Source of the DNA: Terriglobales bacterium
GTDB lineage: Bacteria > Acidobacteriota > Terriglobia > Terriglobales > Acidobacteriaceae
Direction of reading: 5' to 3'
Assembly: GCA_035651995.1 (NCBI GenBank)
Contig: DASRER010000006.1
Location: forward strand, 124,001-188,000
DNA length: 64,000 nt
Positions within the stretch are counted from its first letter, which is position 1, and each line of letters begins with the position of its first letter. This document shows positions 25,369-34,266 of the stretch, piece by piece. The translations under genes and the position numbers were made by a program. The notes beneath the pieces are model-generated. The model searched no databases, was not told where the DNA came from, and saw only the letters and a list, made by a program, of their open reading frames with translations.

Positions 25369-26733
25369 ATGTCTTCAACAACGGGCGCCGCCGCCGAGCC
25401 GGTCATCGAAGCGCAACCCGCGAGTTTTCTCGATCGCCGCTTCGAATTTCGCGCGCGCGGCGCGCGCCTCGGCGCCGAGATCATCGCCGGCGCAACCACG
25501 TTCGTCACCGCCGCCTACCTGACGGTGGTGGTCCCGAACATCCTGGCCTCGGGCGGCATGGATCGCGCCGCGGTCACCACGTCGGTGATTGTGATGTTCG
25601 TGCTGGGCACGTTGTTCATGGCGCTCTACGCCAACCTGCCCTTCGTCGTGGGGCCGGGGATCGGGGGCTCGGCGCTGGTTGCCACCGTGCTCGCCTCGAC
25701 CGAAGGCATACCGTGGCAGACGGGCATGGCCATCGCCTTCTGGTCGGGCGTGCTGTTTTTCGTGCTCACGCTGCTCGGCATGCGCGAGGTCGTGGTGCGC
25801 ATTGTGCCGGTTCCGGTCAAGATGGCGCTTTCGCCGGCCATCGGGCTGTTCATCGCGCTGCTGGGCTTCCGCAACGGCGGGCTGGTGGTCGCCAACGCCG
25901 GCATCAACGCGCTTACGCTGGGCAACCTGGCTGCGCCCGGAGCGCTGGTGGCCCTGATCGGACTCGCCGCCGCGGTCGCGCTCTACGCGCGCAAGGTCCC
26001 GGGCGGAATCCTGATCGCGATGCTGATCGCGACCCTCGCCGGCATTCCGCTCGGCGTGACGAAGTTGCCGCCATCGCTGTTTGGCCTGCCGCACTCGGTG
26101 GGCGCGGTCGCGTTCCAGCTGGATTTCCTGGCGGCGCTGCGGCCGTCGCTGCTGCCGTATCTGTTCGCGTTCTTCGCGGCCGAGTTTTTTTCCACGATGG
26201 GCACCACGCTCGCCGTGGGCGCGGCCGCGGGACTGGTCGACGAGCGCGGCAACATGCCGCGCATCAACGGCCCGTTCGTGGTGGATTCCTGCGCCGCCAG
26301 CATCGGCCCGTTCTTCGGCGTGCCCTCGATGACCGCGCTCATCGAATCGGCCGCCGGGGCCGAAGCCGGAGGACGCACCGGCTTCACCAGCGTGGTCACC
26401 GCGGCGCTGTTCGCGCTCAGCCTGCTGTTCGCGCCGGTGATCCTGATGGTGCCCAAGGAAGCCACCGCCGCCGCGCTCATCCTGGTGGGCCTGGCGATGT
26501 TCACCAACCTGCGAAAAATTGATCTCGCGCGCTTCACCGGCGCGTTTCCCGCGGTCCTCACCGTTCTGGTCACGCTCGTCGCCAACAACTTCGGGACCGG
26601 AATCGCGGCGGGAATTCTCAGCTACGTTTTCATCCACGTGCTCGCGGGCAAAGCGCGCGAATTGCCGCTCGGGCTTTACCTGCTCACCCTTCCGCTGCTC
26701 TACTTCTTCTGGACGATGGGAACGCGCCACTGA
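25369..26733 (+). CDS. NCS2-family adenine/guanine/hypoxanthine permease (AzgA-like)
   Basis: A proton-coupled purine-base importer of the inner membrane, 454 residues from ATG 25369. It starts FLDRRFEFRARGARLGAEII and AGATTFVTAAYLTVVVPNIL, as AzgA/PbuG proteins do. About 12-14 hydrophobic segments follow, with GPGIGGSALVATVL, PVKMALSPAIGLFIALLGF and AEFFSTMGTTLAVGAAAGL (the conserved Asp/Glu-bearing motif of helix 8), then VPSMTALIESAAGAEAGGRT. The stop is 2 bases from the adenine deaminase start, so import of adenine and its deamination to hypoxanthine are coupled. Confidence 0.9.
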   Translation: MSSTTGAAAEPVIEAQPASFLDRRFEFRARGARLGAEIIAGATTFVTAAYLTVVVPNILASGGMDRAAVTTSVIVMFVLGTLFMALYANLPFVVGPGIGGSALVATVLASTEGIPWQTGMAIAFWSGVLFFVLTLLGMREVVVRIVPVPVKMALSPAIGLFIALLGFRNGGLVVANAGINALTLGNLAAPGALVALIGLAAAVALYARKVPGGILIAMLIATLAGIPLGVTKLPPSLFGLPHSVGAVAFQLDFLAALRPSLLPYLFAFFAAEFFSTMGTTLAVGAAAGLVDERGNMPRINGPFVVDSCAASIGPFFGVPSMTALIESAAGAEAGGRTGFTSVVTAALFALSLLFAPVILMVPKEATAAALILVGLAMFTNLRKIDLARFTGAFPAVLTVLVTLVANNFGTGIAAGILSYVFIHVLAGKARELPLGLYLLTLPLLYFFWTMGTRH

Positions 26734-26735
26734 AG

Positions 26736-28508
26736 ATGACGGACTCGAGCGAACCCGAGCTTCGCCTGCGCGCCATTCGCGCCGCGCAAGGCAAAGCGCC
26801 CTTCGACCTGCTGATCACGAACGGCATGTTGGTCGACGTCGCGACGTCGGAGCTGCGCCAAGCCGATGTCGGGATCGTCGGCAACCTGATCGCCAGCGTG
26901 CATGCGCGCGGCGCGCGACGCGATTCCGCTGAGCACTGCGACGCGAGCGGCTGCTGGATCGCGCCCGGCTTCATCGACGCGCACGTCCACTTCGAAAGCT
27001 CGCACATGACGCCAACGAACTACGCCAGCGTTGTCGTTCCGCAGGGGACCACGACCATCTTCTGCGACCCGCACGAGCTGGGAAACGCGCTCGGCCTCGC
27101 CGGCGTCCGCTGGGCGATCGAAGCCAGCCGCGGATTGCCGCTGCGCTTTATCGCCGCCGCGCCATCGTGCGTGCCTTCCGCGCCAGGGCTGGAAACGTCA
27201 GGCGCGGAATTTGGCGGCGATGAGATGCGCGAGATGCTTTCCTGGCCCGAAGTCGCCGGCGTTGCCGAGATGATGGACATGAACGGCGTTTTGGGCGAGA
27301 GCCGCCGCGCGATGGAGGTCCTCGCCGCAGGCCGCGAATCGGGCAAGCTGATCGAAGGCCACGCGCGCGGGCTCAGCGGCGAACGTCTACAGGCGTATGC
27401 CGCAGCAGGCGTGAGCAGCGACCACGAGATCATGTCGGCCGAAGACGGCATCGAGAAGCTGCGCGCCGGACTGTTCGTGGAGCTGCGCGGCTCGCACGAC
27501 TACGTGCTTCCGCCGTTCGTCGAGGCGCTGAAGCGCCTGCCGCAGATTCCCTCCACGCTCGCCATCTGCACCGACGACGTTCCGCCCGACCAGCTGGTGG
27601 AGCGCGGCGGAATGTGCGACGTGCTGCGCCGCCTGGTCCGCTACGGCCTTGATCCTGTTCAGGCGATCCGCTGCGCCACGCTCAACGCCGCGACGCGCCT
27701 GCGCCGCGGCGACCTAGGACTCATTGCCGCAGGACGCATCGCCGACATCGTGGTGCTCAGCGACCTGCGCGAGGTCACGGCGAACAGCGTGGTCGTTTCC
27801 GGCCGTGTCGTCGCACGCGGCGGACGAATGCTCGCGGCGCCTGCGCCGGCAAAAGCGCCCGCGCTGCCGCAAGGCCCGCTTCCGCTCGGGCCTTACACCG
27901 ATGACGACTTCCGCGTGGCCGTTCCTGGCGCGCGCTCAGGACGGGCCCGCATCGTCGCCATCAAGGGCGCGCGCTTTACCTCGATCAGCCAGGTTGAAGT
28001 GGAAATCACCCATGGTTTCGCCGTGGTTCCTTCCGGGTTCTCGGTGATCTTCGTGCAGCATCGTCACGGACGCCACGAGCAAGGCCCGCAGCGCGCGCTC
28101 CTGGAAGATTGGGGCGAGTTGCGCGGCGCCGTGGCGACCACCTACTCGCACGACTCGCACAACCTCGTCGTGCTCGGACGCGACCCGCGCGACATGCGCA
28201 TCGCCGCCGAAGCGCTCATCGCTTCCGGCGGCGGAATGGCCGTGGCGAAGGAAGGGAAGATGATCGCCAAGGTCGATCTTCCGCTCGCGGGAATGCTCTC
28301 CGAAGCGCCGCCGCAGGAGCTTGCGCGCGCCTTTGCCCGCGTGCGCGAAGCCGCGGGCGAAGTGATCGAGTGGCAACCGCCGTATCGCGTCTTCAAGGCG
28401 ATTGAAGGCACGGCGCTGGCATGCAATCCAGGTCCGCATCTGACCGACCTCGGCATTGCCGACGGGACCTCGCACCAGATGCTGCGCGCGACCGCCGCTG
28501 AGGCATAG
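26736..28508 (+). CDS. ade: Adenine deaminase
   Basis: Converts adenine to hypoxanthine and ammonia; cytoplasmic, binuclear-metal amidohydrolase, 590 residues (typical Ade length). FDLLITNGMLVDV is followed by the first metal motif GFIDAHVHFESS, then FCDPHELGNALG, MDMNGVLGESRR, the EGHARGLSGERLQAY histidine and AGVSSDHEI. The second part has ICTDDVPPD and a C-terminal domain with SHDSHNLVVLGRD and EGKMIAKVDLPLAG. It sits in an operon with the purine permease. An upstream-to-downstream link with the nucleoside hydrolases 3 kb on is metabolic rather than transcriptional. Confidence 0.95.
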   Translation: MTDSSEPELRLRAIRAAQGKAPFDLLITNGMLVDVATSELRQADVGIVGNLIASVHARGARRDSAEHCDASGCWIAPGFIDAHVHFESSHMTPTNYASVVVPQGTTTIFCDPHELGNALGLAGVRWAIEASRGLPLRFIAAAPSCVPSAPGLETSGAEFGGDEMREMLSWPEVAGVAEMMDMNGVLGESRRAMEVLAAGRESGKLIEGHARGLSGERLQAYAAAGVSSDHEIMSAEDGIEKLRAGLFVELRGSHDYVLPPFVEALKRLPQIPSTLAICTDDVPPDQLVERGGMCDVLRRLVRYGLDPVQAIRCATLNAATRLRRGDLGLIAAGRIADIVVLSDLREVTANSVVVSGRVVARGGRMLAAPAPAKAPALPQGPLPLGPYTDDDFRVAVPGARSGRARIVAIKGARFTSISQVEVEITHGFAVVPSGFSVIFVQHRHGRHEQGPQRALLEDWGELRGAVATTYSHDSHNLVVLGRDPRDMRIAAEALIASGGGMAVAKEGKMIAKVDLPLAGMLSEAPPQELARAFARVREAAGEVIEWQPPYRVFKAIEGTALACNPGPHLTDLGIADGTSHQMLRATAAEA

Positions 28509-28568
28509 GCGAAGCGCCTTAGTCCACCCACGTTGGCGCCAGCGGCTGGTCCGGTTTTTAACTTCCAG

Positions 28569-28598
28569 TTGACATGGGATTGCGAGCGGGCGTATAAA
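28569..28598 (+). promoter_or_regulatory. Sigma70-type promoter of the nucleoside-use operon
   Basis: TTGACA (28569-28574), an 18-base spacer and TATAAA (28593-28598): a near-consensus housekeeping promoter, the best in the window. Transcription would begin near 28605, just before the operator. Confidence 0.75.
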
Positions 28599-28610
28599 CC
28601 GGGCCATTTC

Positions 28611-28622
28611 TGAAACGTTTCA
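28611..28622 (+). promoter_or_regulatory. LacI-family operator (perfect palindrome)
   Basis: TGAAACGTTTCA is a perfect 12-base palindrome with the central CG typical of LacI-family sites. It starts 12 bases after the -10, so a bound repressor would block transcription initiation. A one-mismatch copy lies before the LacI gene (37545-37556). Confidence 0.75.
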
Positions 28623-28716
28623 AATTCGGCCCGCATGGCGGTACTCAACCGGCGGCGGCCGATCGGAACCCGGCCTTGGCTAGGGGCCGTGCTCCGGCAC
28701 GGCGGAGGAGATGGCG

Positions 28717-31700
28717 ATGAAGCGCACTTGCTCGGCATTCGCACTGTCGTTCCTGATCTGCACATTGATGACCGGAGTGGCGGCGGCCCAAGCCGTAGGT
28801 TCGTTCTCCGGTGAGGTGACCGACGCAACCGGGGCGGACATTCCCAACGCCACTGTGACCGCCACCAACCAGGGCACCAACCAGCAGCGCACGGCGACCA
28901 CCGACGCCTCCGGGCGATACGTAATTGTGCAGCTGCCGGTCGGCACGTACACCATCTCGGCGAGCGCAGCCGGGTTCAAGACGGTGCAGAACCGCGACGT
29001 GAACCTGGAAGTGCAGCAGAACCGTTCGATTGACTTCCGGATGCAGCCTTCGGCGGTGACGACTGAAGTCGTGGTCTCGAGCCAGGTGGCGCAGGTCGAA
29101 GTGCAGAAGAACGACGCCACGCTGGGGCAGACGATCCACGCCGAGCAGGTATCGGAGCTGCCGCTGAACGGGCGCAACTTCGTGCAACTGGCCTTACTCG
29201 GTCCGGGGACGACGCAGGGACGCGCGGCAACCTTCCTGAATCAGGGCGCGAGCAGCGAAGTGAGCTTCCGCGGCTCGATGGCGCTCTCGGCGCAGGGCAT
29301 GCGCGAGAACTCCAACGACTGGCTGTACGACGGAATCGACAACAACGAGCTGACGGCGGGCGGCATCGGGCTGCTGCCGTCGGTGGACGCGATCCATGAG
29401 TTCCGGGTGCTCACTTACAACTATTCGGCGCAGTACGGCAGCCGCGGCGGCACGACGGTGATCGTGAGCAGCAAGTCTGGCAGCAACAAGTTCCATGGCA
29501 GCGTGTACGAGTTCCTGCGCAACGACAAGCTCGACGCGCACAACTACTTCGACCGCAGCGCCACCAAGGCAAAGTACCGGCAGAACGAATACGGCTTCTC
29601 GCTGGGCGGGCCGATCCGGAAGGACAAGACGTTCTTCTTCGGCGACTACCAGGTGAACAGCATTCGCCAGGGCCTGACGATCACCAGCACGGTGCCGACA
29701 GCGCTGATGAAGCAGGGCATCTTCACCGAGTCGTTCCCCGGTGCGCCCTCGGTCGACATCTACGACGGGCGCGTGGCGGGCCGGCCGATTTTCCCCGGCC
29801 GCATCATCCCGCTGGCGCAGCAGGACCCGATCGGACGCGCCATCGTCAACCTTTATCCGGATCCAACTTTCACTGACCGGCTGGGCGGCAACTACGTGGC
29901 CAGCCCGGTGAAGCGGCTCGATGACTACGCGTGGAACGCGCGCATTGACCACACCTTCAACGCCAACGACCGAATTTTTGCGCGCTTTACGTGGGACAAC
30001 GCCAAGCAGTTCACGCCGTCCGGGCTGCCCGATTTCGGCGCGGCGTCGGCGTTCGCCAGCAACCAGACGTTCACCACGCACGCGCGCAACACGGGCATTT
30101 CGGAAACGCACATCTTTTCGCCGACGATGATCAACACCTTCACCGCCGGCTACAACCGGGTGTTCAACTACATCACCTCGTTCGGCTACGGCTCCAACAT
30201 GTCGCAGAAGCTGGGAATTCCTGGCGCGAACCTGGGCACGATCGAAACTTCTTCGATGACCCAGATCAGCATTACCGGCTTCAATCCGGTGGGCGACCGG
30301 CAGTTCTCGCCGTTCCAGGGCGGCACGAACATCTATCACTACAGCGACACGCTCGACATCGTGCACGGCAGCCACAACATGCACGCGGGCTTCGTGTTCC
30401 GCGCGATGCAGGAGAACACGCTGGGTGATAACGCGTTCGCCGGCGCATTCACGTTCGATCGTCTGTTCACCGCGCAGCTGAACGGCACGACGCTGAACGG
30501 CGCGACGGGCAACGCCATCGCCAGCCTGCTGATCGGGTTGCCGACTTCGGGCTCGCGCAACGACGAGTTGAATGGTTTCAAACGCGGACGCCGCTGGAAG
30601 GAATACCGCGGCTTCTTCCAGGATGACTGGAACGTGCGCTCGGGCCTGACGCTGAACCTGGGCATGGCGTACGACCTGACGACGCCGATGTCGGAGTCGG
30701 CGAACCGCTTCAGCAGCTTCGATCCGAAAACCAACACGGTGTTTGTGGCCGGACAAGGCAACACCCCCGACACCATCGGCGTGCACACCGACATCACCGG
30801 CCTGGAGCCGCGCTTCGGCTTCGCCTGGACGCCGTGGCCGAACGGCAAGACGGTCGTCCGCGGCGGATTCGGGTTGTTCCACGATGTCTCATCGCAGGGC
30901 GGCACGCAGGGCCCATACACGAATCCGCCTTACGCAAACTTTTTTTCGTTCGCAACCAACAACATCACGCCGGTGCGGACGCTGGCGACAGGCTTCCCGC
31001 CGAACCAGACGCCGACCGATCCGGCCAACTACCACGGCGCGTGGCGTTCGTGGGACCCGAAATTCGAGATGGGCCTGATCCGGCAGTGGAACCTGAACAT
31101 CCAGCGGGAGCTGCCCTACTCGACGGTGGTGACGGTGGCGTACGCGGGCACGTACGGCACGCGGCTGATGCAGAAGAGCTTCGACTTCAACTCGACGAAG
31201 CTCGGGTCGGGCAACAACAACGCCACGCGCGCGTTCCCGAACTACGGATCGGTGTTCGTGACCGACAGTCACGGCTGGCTGCGCTACGACTCGCTCCAGA
31301 TCAAGGCGGAGCGGCGGGCCGCGAAGGGCCTGTACCTGCTCGGCTCCTACACCTGGAGCAAGGCGCTGAGCAACGGACTGCGGCAGGAGATCACCGGCGA
31401 TCCGGGCGTGGACTTCTATCCGTTGCTGCCCTCCGACGCTGACAAGGGTTACGCAGGCACGGACCAGCGGCATGCGTTGAAGGTAAGCGCACTGTACTCG
31501 CTGCCCTTCGGCAGGGGCCAGCGCTGGGGCAACAACATGGGCCGTATTCCCAACGCGGCGCTCGGCGGCTGGGAGGTGAACTGGATCGCGTTCTACTCGA
31601 CCGGATTCCCGCTGGGCTTCACGACGGCGACGAACCAGTCGGGCACCAACCTGACGAATCGTCCGAACATGACGTGCAGCGGGAAGTTGAGCAGCGGACA

Positions 31701-32004
31701 GACGGTCACGAACTGGTTCGACAAGACGTGCTTCTCGGCGCCGGCGGCAGGGACGTTCGGCAATGCACCGCGCTCGCCCGAGATCTACGGTCCGAACCAG
31801 ACGAACTTCGACGTTTCGCTCTACAAGAACTTCCCGGTGACGGAAAGCAGCCGGGTGCAGTTCCGCTCGGAGTTTTTCAACATCTTCAACCATCCGCAGT
31901 TCTCAACCCCGAACACCGCGCTCGGCAACGCGCTGTTCGGGCAGATCACGGCCACGTCACATGCGAACCGCCAGATCCAGTTTGCGCTGAAGTACGTGTT
32001 CTAA
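28717..32004 (+). CDS. Oar-like TonB-dependent receptor with carboxypeptidase-regulatory domain
   Basis: An outer-membrane receptor of about 1095 residues. ATG 28717 is 6 bases after GGAGGAG; the ATG at 28711 is too close. A signal peptide (FALSFLICTLMTGVAAAQA) precedes a beta-sandwich (GSFSGEVTDATGADIPNATV, RYVIVQLPVGTYTISASAAG). A plug domain follows with SELPLNGRNFVQLALLGPG and GIDNNELTAGG, then a long barrel ending KYVF with a terminal aromatic. NVDVSLYKNFPVTE-like and FRSEFFNIFNHPQFS segments near the end are standard in acidobacterial Oar proteins. It is the first gene after the LacI-type operator and is followed by nucleoside hydrolases, so nucleosides or nucleotides are the likely cargo (inference). 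Confidence 0.9.
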   Translation: MKRTCSAFALSFLICTLMTGVAAAQAVGSFSGEVTDATGADIPNATVTATNQGTNQQRTATTDASGRYVIVQLPVGTYTISASAAGFKTVQNRDVNLEVQQNRSIDFRMQPSAVTTEVVVSSQVAQVEVQKNDATLGQTIHAEQVSELPLNGRNFVQLALLGPGTTQGRAATFLNQGASSEVSFRGSMALSAQGMRENSNDWLYDGIDNNELTAGGIGLLPSVDAIHEFRVLTYNYSAQYGSRGGTTVIVSSKSGSNKFHGSVYEFLRNDKLDAHNYFDRSATKAKYRQNEYGFSLGGPIRKDKTFFFGDYQVNSIRQGLTITSTVPTALMKQGIFTESFPGAPSVDIYDGRVAGRPIFPGRIIPLAQQDPIGRAIVNLYPDPTFTDRLGGNYVASPVKRLDDYAWNARIDHTFNANDRIFARFTWDNAKQFTPSGLPDFGAASAFASNQTFTTHARNTGISETHIFSPTMINTFTAGYNRVFNYITSFGYGSNMSQKLGIPGANLGTIETSSMTQISITGFNPVGDRQFSPFQGGTNIYHYSDTLDIVHGSHNMHAGFVFRAMQENTLGDNAFAGAFTFDRLFTAQLNGTTLNGATGNAIASLLIGLPTSGSRNDELNGFKRGRRWKEYRGFFQDDWNVRSGLTLNLGMAYDLTTPMSESANRFSSFDPKTNTVFVAGQGNTPDTIGVHTDITGLEPRFGFAWTPWPNGKTVVRGGFGLFHDVSSQGGTQGPYTNPPYANFFSFATNNITPVRTLATGFPPNQTPTDPANYHGAWRSWDPKFEMGLIRQWNLNIQRELPYSTVVTVAYAGTYGTRLMQKSFDFNSTKLGSGNNNATRAFPNYGSVFVTDSHGWLRYDSLQIKAERRAAKGLYLLGSYTWSKALSNGLRQEITGDPGVDFYPLLPSDADKGYAGTDQRHALKVSALYSLPFGRGQRWGNNMGRIPNAALGGWEVNWIAFYSTGFPLGFTTATNQSGTNLTNRPNMTCSGKLSSGQTVTNWFDKTCFSAPAAGTFGNAPRSPEIYGPNQTNFDVSLYKNFPVTESSRVQFRSEFFNIFNHPQFSTPNTALGNALFGQITATSHANRQIQFALKYVF

Positions 32005-32032
32005 CGACGACGCACGCGGAGGGCGGAACGCC

Positions 32033-33163
32033 ATGGAGAAGCAGGGGAGCAAAGGGGAGAGCCGCACCCGGCGAGAGTTCCTGACGGCCACGTCAGGCGC
32101 GGTGCTGGGTGGAGTTTTGGCGGGCGCGCTGCCGTCGGCGGTAGAAGGGATGGCAGCAGCGCCTGCCGGGGGGCCGCGGCGGATCATTTTCGACACCGAC
32201 CCCGGCGTGGACGATGCGCTCGCCCTGTGGCTGGCGCTGCGCTCGCCGGAAATTCAGGTGCTGGGGGTGACGCCCGTGGCCGGCAACGTGCCGCTGGACT
32301 TCACGCTGCCCAACGCACTGCGCCTGGTGGAGATTGCCGGACGCACCGACATTCCCGTCGCGGCCGGCGCGGCCAAGCCGCTCACGCGCAAGCTGGTCAC
32401 CGCCGCCTACGCGCACGGCGACAACGGGCTGGGGGGCGTGCCTTTTCCCGAGCCGAAGATCAAGCCGGTAAAGGAGACCGCGTCGCAGCTTATACGGCGC
32501 GTGGTGCGCGCGAATCACGGCGAGATCACGATCGTTGCGGTTGGCCCGCTGACCAACCTGGCGATGGCTTTCCGCGAAGACCCCGCGCTGCCCAAGATGG
32601 TGCAGAGCATCGTGCTGATGGGCGGCTCGCTCTCGCGCGGAAACGTGACGCCTGCGGCCGAGTTCAACATCTACGTTGATCCGGAGGCGGCGCAGGAGGT
32701 GTTTCACGCCGGGGCGCCGATCGTGATGGTCGGCCTCGACGTGACGCGCAAGGCGCAACTGCGCGAAGAGCACATCCAGCGGCTCGAGGCCGGGCCGGAC
32801 GCGGTGAGCCAGTCGGCGGGCAAGATCATGCGGGCGACGTGGGACCGCATGCATCGCAGCGGCTTTGCCGGAGCGGGCGGGCCGACCATGCACGATTCGG
32901 TAGCGGTGGCGACGTTCCTCGATCCCACCATCTGCAAACTGCAGGACTATTACGTGGAAGTAGAGACGGCGGGCGAGTTCACCGCCGGCGAGACGCTCGG
33001 CTACTCGCGTGCGCCCATCCGGCGCTCGGCGCCGGGTGCGGAGGGCAGCGCGAAACCCGAGCTGGCGGAGTTCAAGCCCAACGCCAAAGTAGCGGTCGAT
33101 ATCGATACGGAAAAGTTTCTCGAGTTGCTGGTGGGCAGAGTATCGTCGGGCGCCCGGGGGTAG
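32033..33163 (+). CDS. Tat-exported nucleoside hydrolase
   Basis: Hydrolyses N-ribosyl bonds of nucleosides to base and ribose; 376 residues. A twin-arginine signal (RTRREFLTATSGAVLGGVLAGAL) predicts folded export to the periplasm. The IunH calcium-site motif FDTDPGVDDALALWLAL is at about residues 53-69. VTPVAGNVPLDFTLPNAL, a YAHGDNGLGG loop, IVAVGPLTNLA, VLMGGSL, AEFNIYVDPEAA and the C-terminal HDSVAVATFLDP complete the family set. It lies 28 bases after the receptor gene in the same operon. Confidence 0.92.
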   Translation: MEKQGSKGESRTRREFLTATSGAVLGGVLAGALPSAVEGMAAAPAGGPRRIIFDTDPGVDDALALWLALRSPEIQVLGVTPVAGNVPLDFTLPNALRLVEIAGRTDIPVAAGAAKPLTRKLVTAAYAHGDNGLGGVPFPEPKIKPVKETASQLIRRVVRANHGEITIVAVGPLTNLAMAFREDPALPKMVQSIVLMGGSLSRGNVTPAAEFNIYVDPEAAQEVFHAGAPIVMVGLDVTRKAQLREEHIQRLEAGPDAVSQSAGKIMRATWDRMHRSGFAGAGGPTMHDSVAVATFLDPTICKLQDYYVEVETAGEFTAGETLGYSRAPIRRSAPGAEGSAKPELAEFKPNAKVAVDIDTEKFLELLVGRVSSGARG

Positions 33164-33265
33164 AGACAGTGCCGTTACCTTACGTTCACGCCGCACAGAA
33201 CGCGGCGTGAACGTGGGGCGCCAAGCCGCGCGAACGTGGAGCACCAAAGCGGGAGGGGAACCAAC

Positions 33266-34246
33266 ATGTGGTCACCGGCGACGTTCAATGTGGCGCTCAT
33301 CATGACCATCTTCAGCGCCGTTTTCTGGGGGTCGTGGGCGAACACATACAAAGGCACGAAGAACTATTCGTTCGATCTCTTCTACTGGGACTACATCATC
33401 GGCGTGCTGCTGTGCAGCCTGGGCTTCGCGCTGACGCTGGGCAGCAATGGCGCGACCGGCGAGCCGTTTTTGCAGAACCTGGGAAACGCCGATACCTCGA
33501 ACATCGTGATGGCGATGATCGCGGGCTTCATCTTCAACATCGCCAATCTGCTGCTGGTGGCCGGCATTGCCATTGCCGGACTGGCGATCGCGTTTCCGAT
33601 CGCGATCGGTATCGCTGTCGTGGAGGGCGTGCTGCTCAGCTACGCGCTGCAACCGAAGGGCAACATCGGGTTTCTCGCGCTGGGGCTCGGGCTGGCGATC
33701 GCCGCCATTCTGTTTGATGCGGCCGCATACAAACGGCTGAACAGCGCCGCCGGCGGGTTGTCGAAGAAGGGCGTGGTGGTCAACATCATCTCCGGGCTGC
33801 TGATGGGCGCGTTCGCGCCGTTCGTGACGCGCTCGCTGACGTCAGGACACACGCTGACGCCTTACACGGTTTCCGTCCTGTTTGCGCTGGGCGCGTTCCT
33901 GTGCTGCTTCGTGGTGAACACGTACTTCATGCGGCATCCGCTGGTGGGCGAGCCGGTGTCGTTTGCCGGCTACTTCAAGGCGAGTCCGAAGGACCACCTG
34001 CTGGGCGTGCTGGGCGGCATCGTGTGGGGGCTGGGCGGTTCGTTCAACTTCATTGCCGCGGGATTTGTCGGCGTGCCCATCTCGTACGCCATCGGGCAGT
34101 CGGCGCCGATGATTGCCGCGCTGTGGGGCGTGGTGGTGTGGAAGGAATTCGCGGGCGCCGACCGCAAGGCGTGGACGTACCTGTCACTGATGTTCCTGTT
34201 CTATCTGTCGGCCGTGGGCGCGATCGCGCTGGCCTACAACGCATGA
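33266..34246 (+). CDS. Ureide/ribose-type (DMT superfamily) permease
   Basis: 326 residues from ATG 33266, with GGGAGGGG 7 bases upstream. About ten hydrophobic segments cover the protein. FWGSWANTYKGTKNYSFDLF and WDYIIGVLLCSLGFALTLGS resemble ureide permeases and related GRP sugar porters, and the end is SLMFLFYLSAVGAIALAYNA. It lies between two exported nucleoside hydrolases and before ribokinase, so import of ribose or nucleosides from the periplasm is the natural role. The substrate is inferred from context; the superfamily from sequence. Confidence 0.75.
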   Translation: MWSPATFNVALIMTIFSAVFWGSWANTYKGTKNYSFDLFYWDYIIGVLLCSLGFALTLGSNGATGEPFLQNLGNADTSNIVMAMIAGFIFNIANLLLVAGIAIAGLAIAFPIAIGIAVVEGVLLSYALQPKGNIGFLALGLGLAIAAILFDAAAYKRLNSAAGGLSKKGVVVNIISGLLMGAFAPFVTRSLTSGHTLTPYTVSVLFALGAFLCCFVVNTYFMRHPLVGEPVSFAGYFKASPKDHLLGVLGGIVWGLGGSFNFIAAGFVGVPISYAIGQSAPMIAALWGVVVWKEFAGADRKAWTYLSLMFLFYLSAVGAIALAYNA

Positions 34247-34266
34247 GGAGAAAAACCATTCAACCC

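Noticed and set aside
25375-26730. 451-codon reverse frame opposite the purine permease
   Set aside because: Translation is an Arg/Glu/Gln/His-rich shadow with no fold; the forward frame is a standard NCS2 permease.
33901-34266. Long N-terminal extension of the second nucleoside hydrolase
   Set aside because: The in-frame upstream sequence overlaps the permease gene in another frame and has no protein character; a clear signal peptide starts at ATG 34267.
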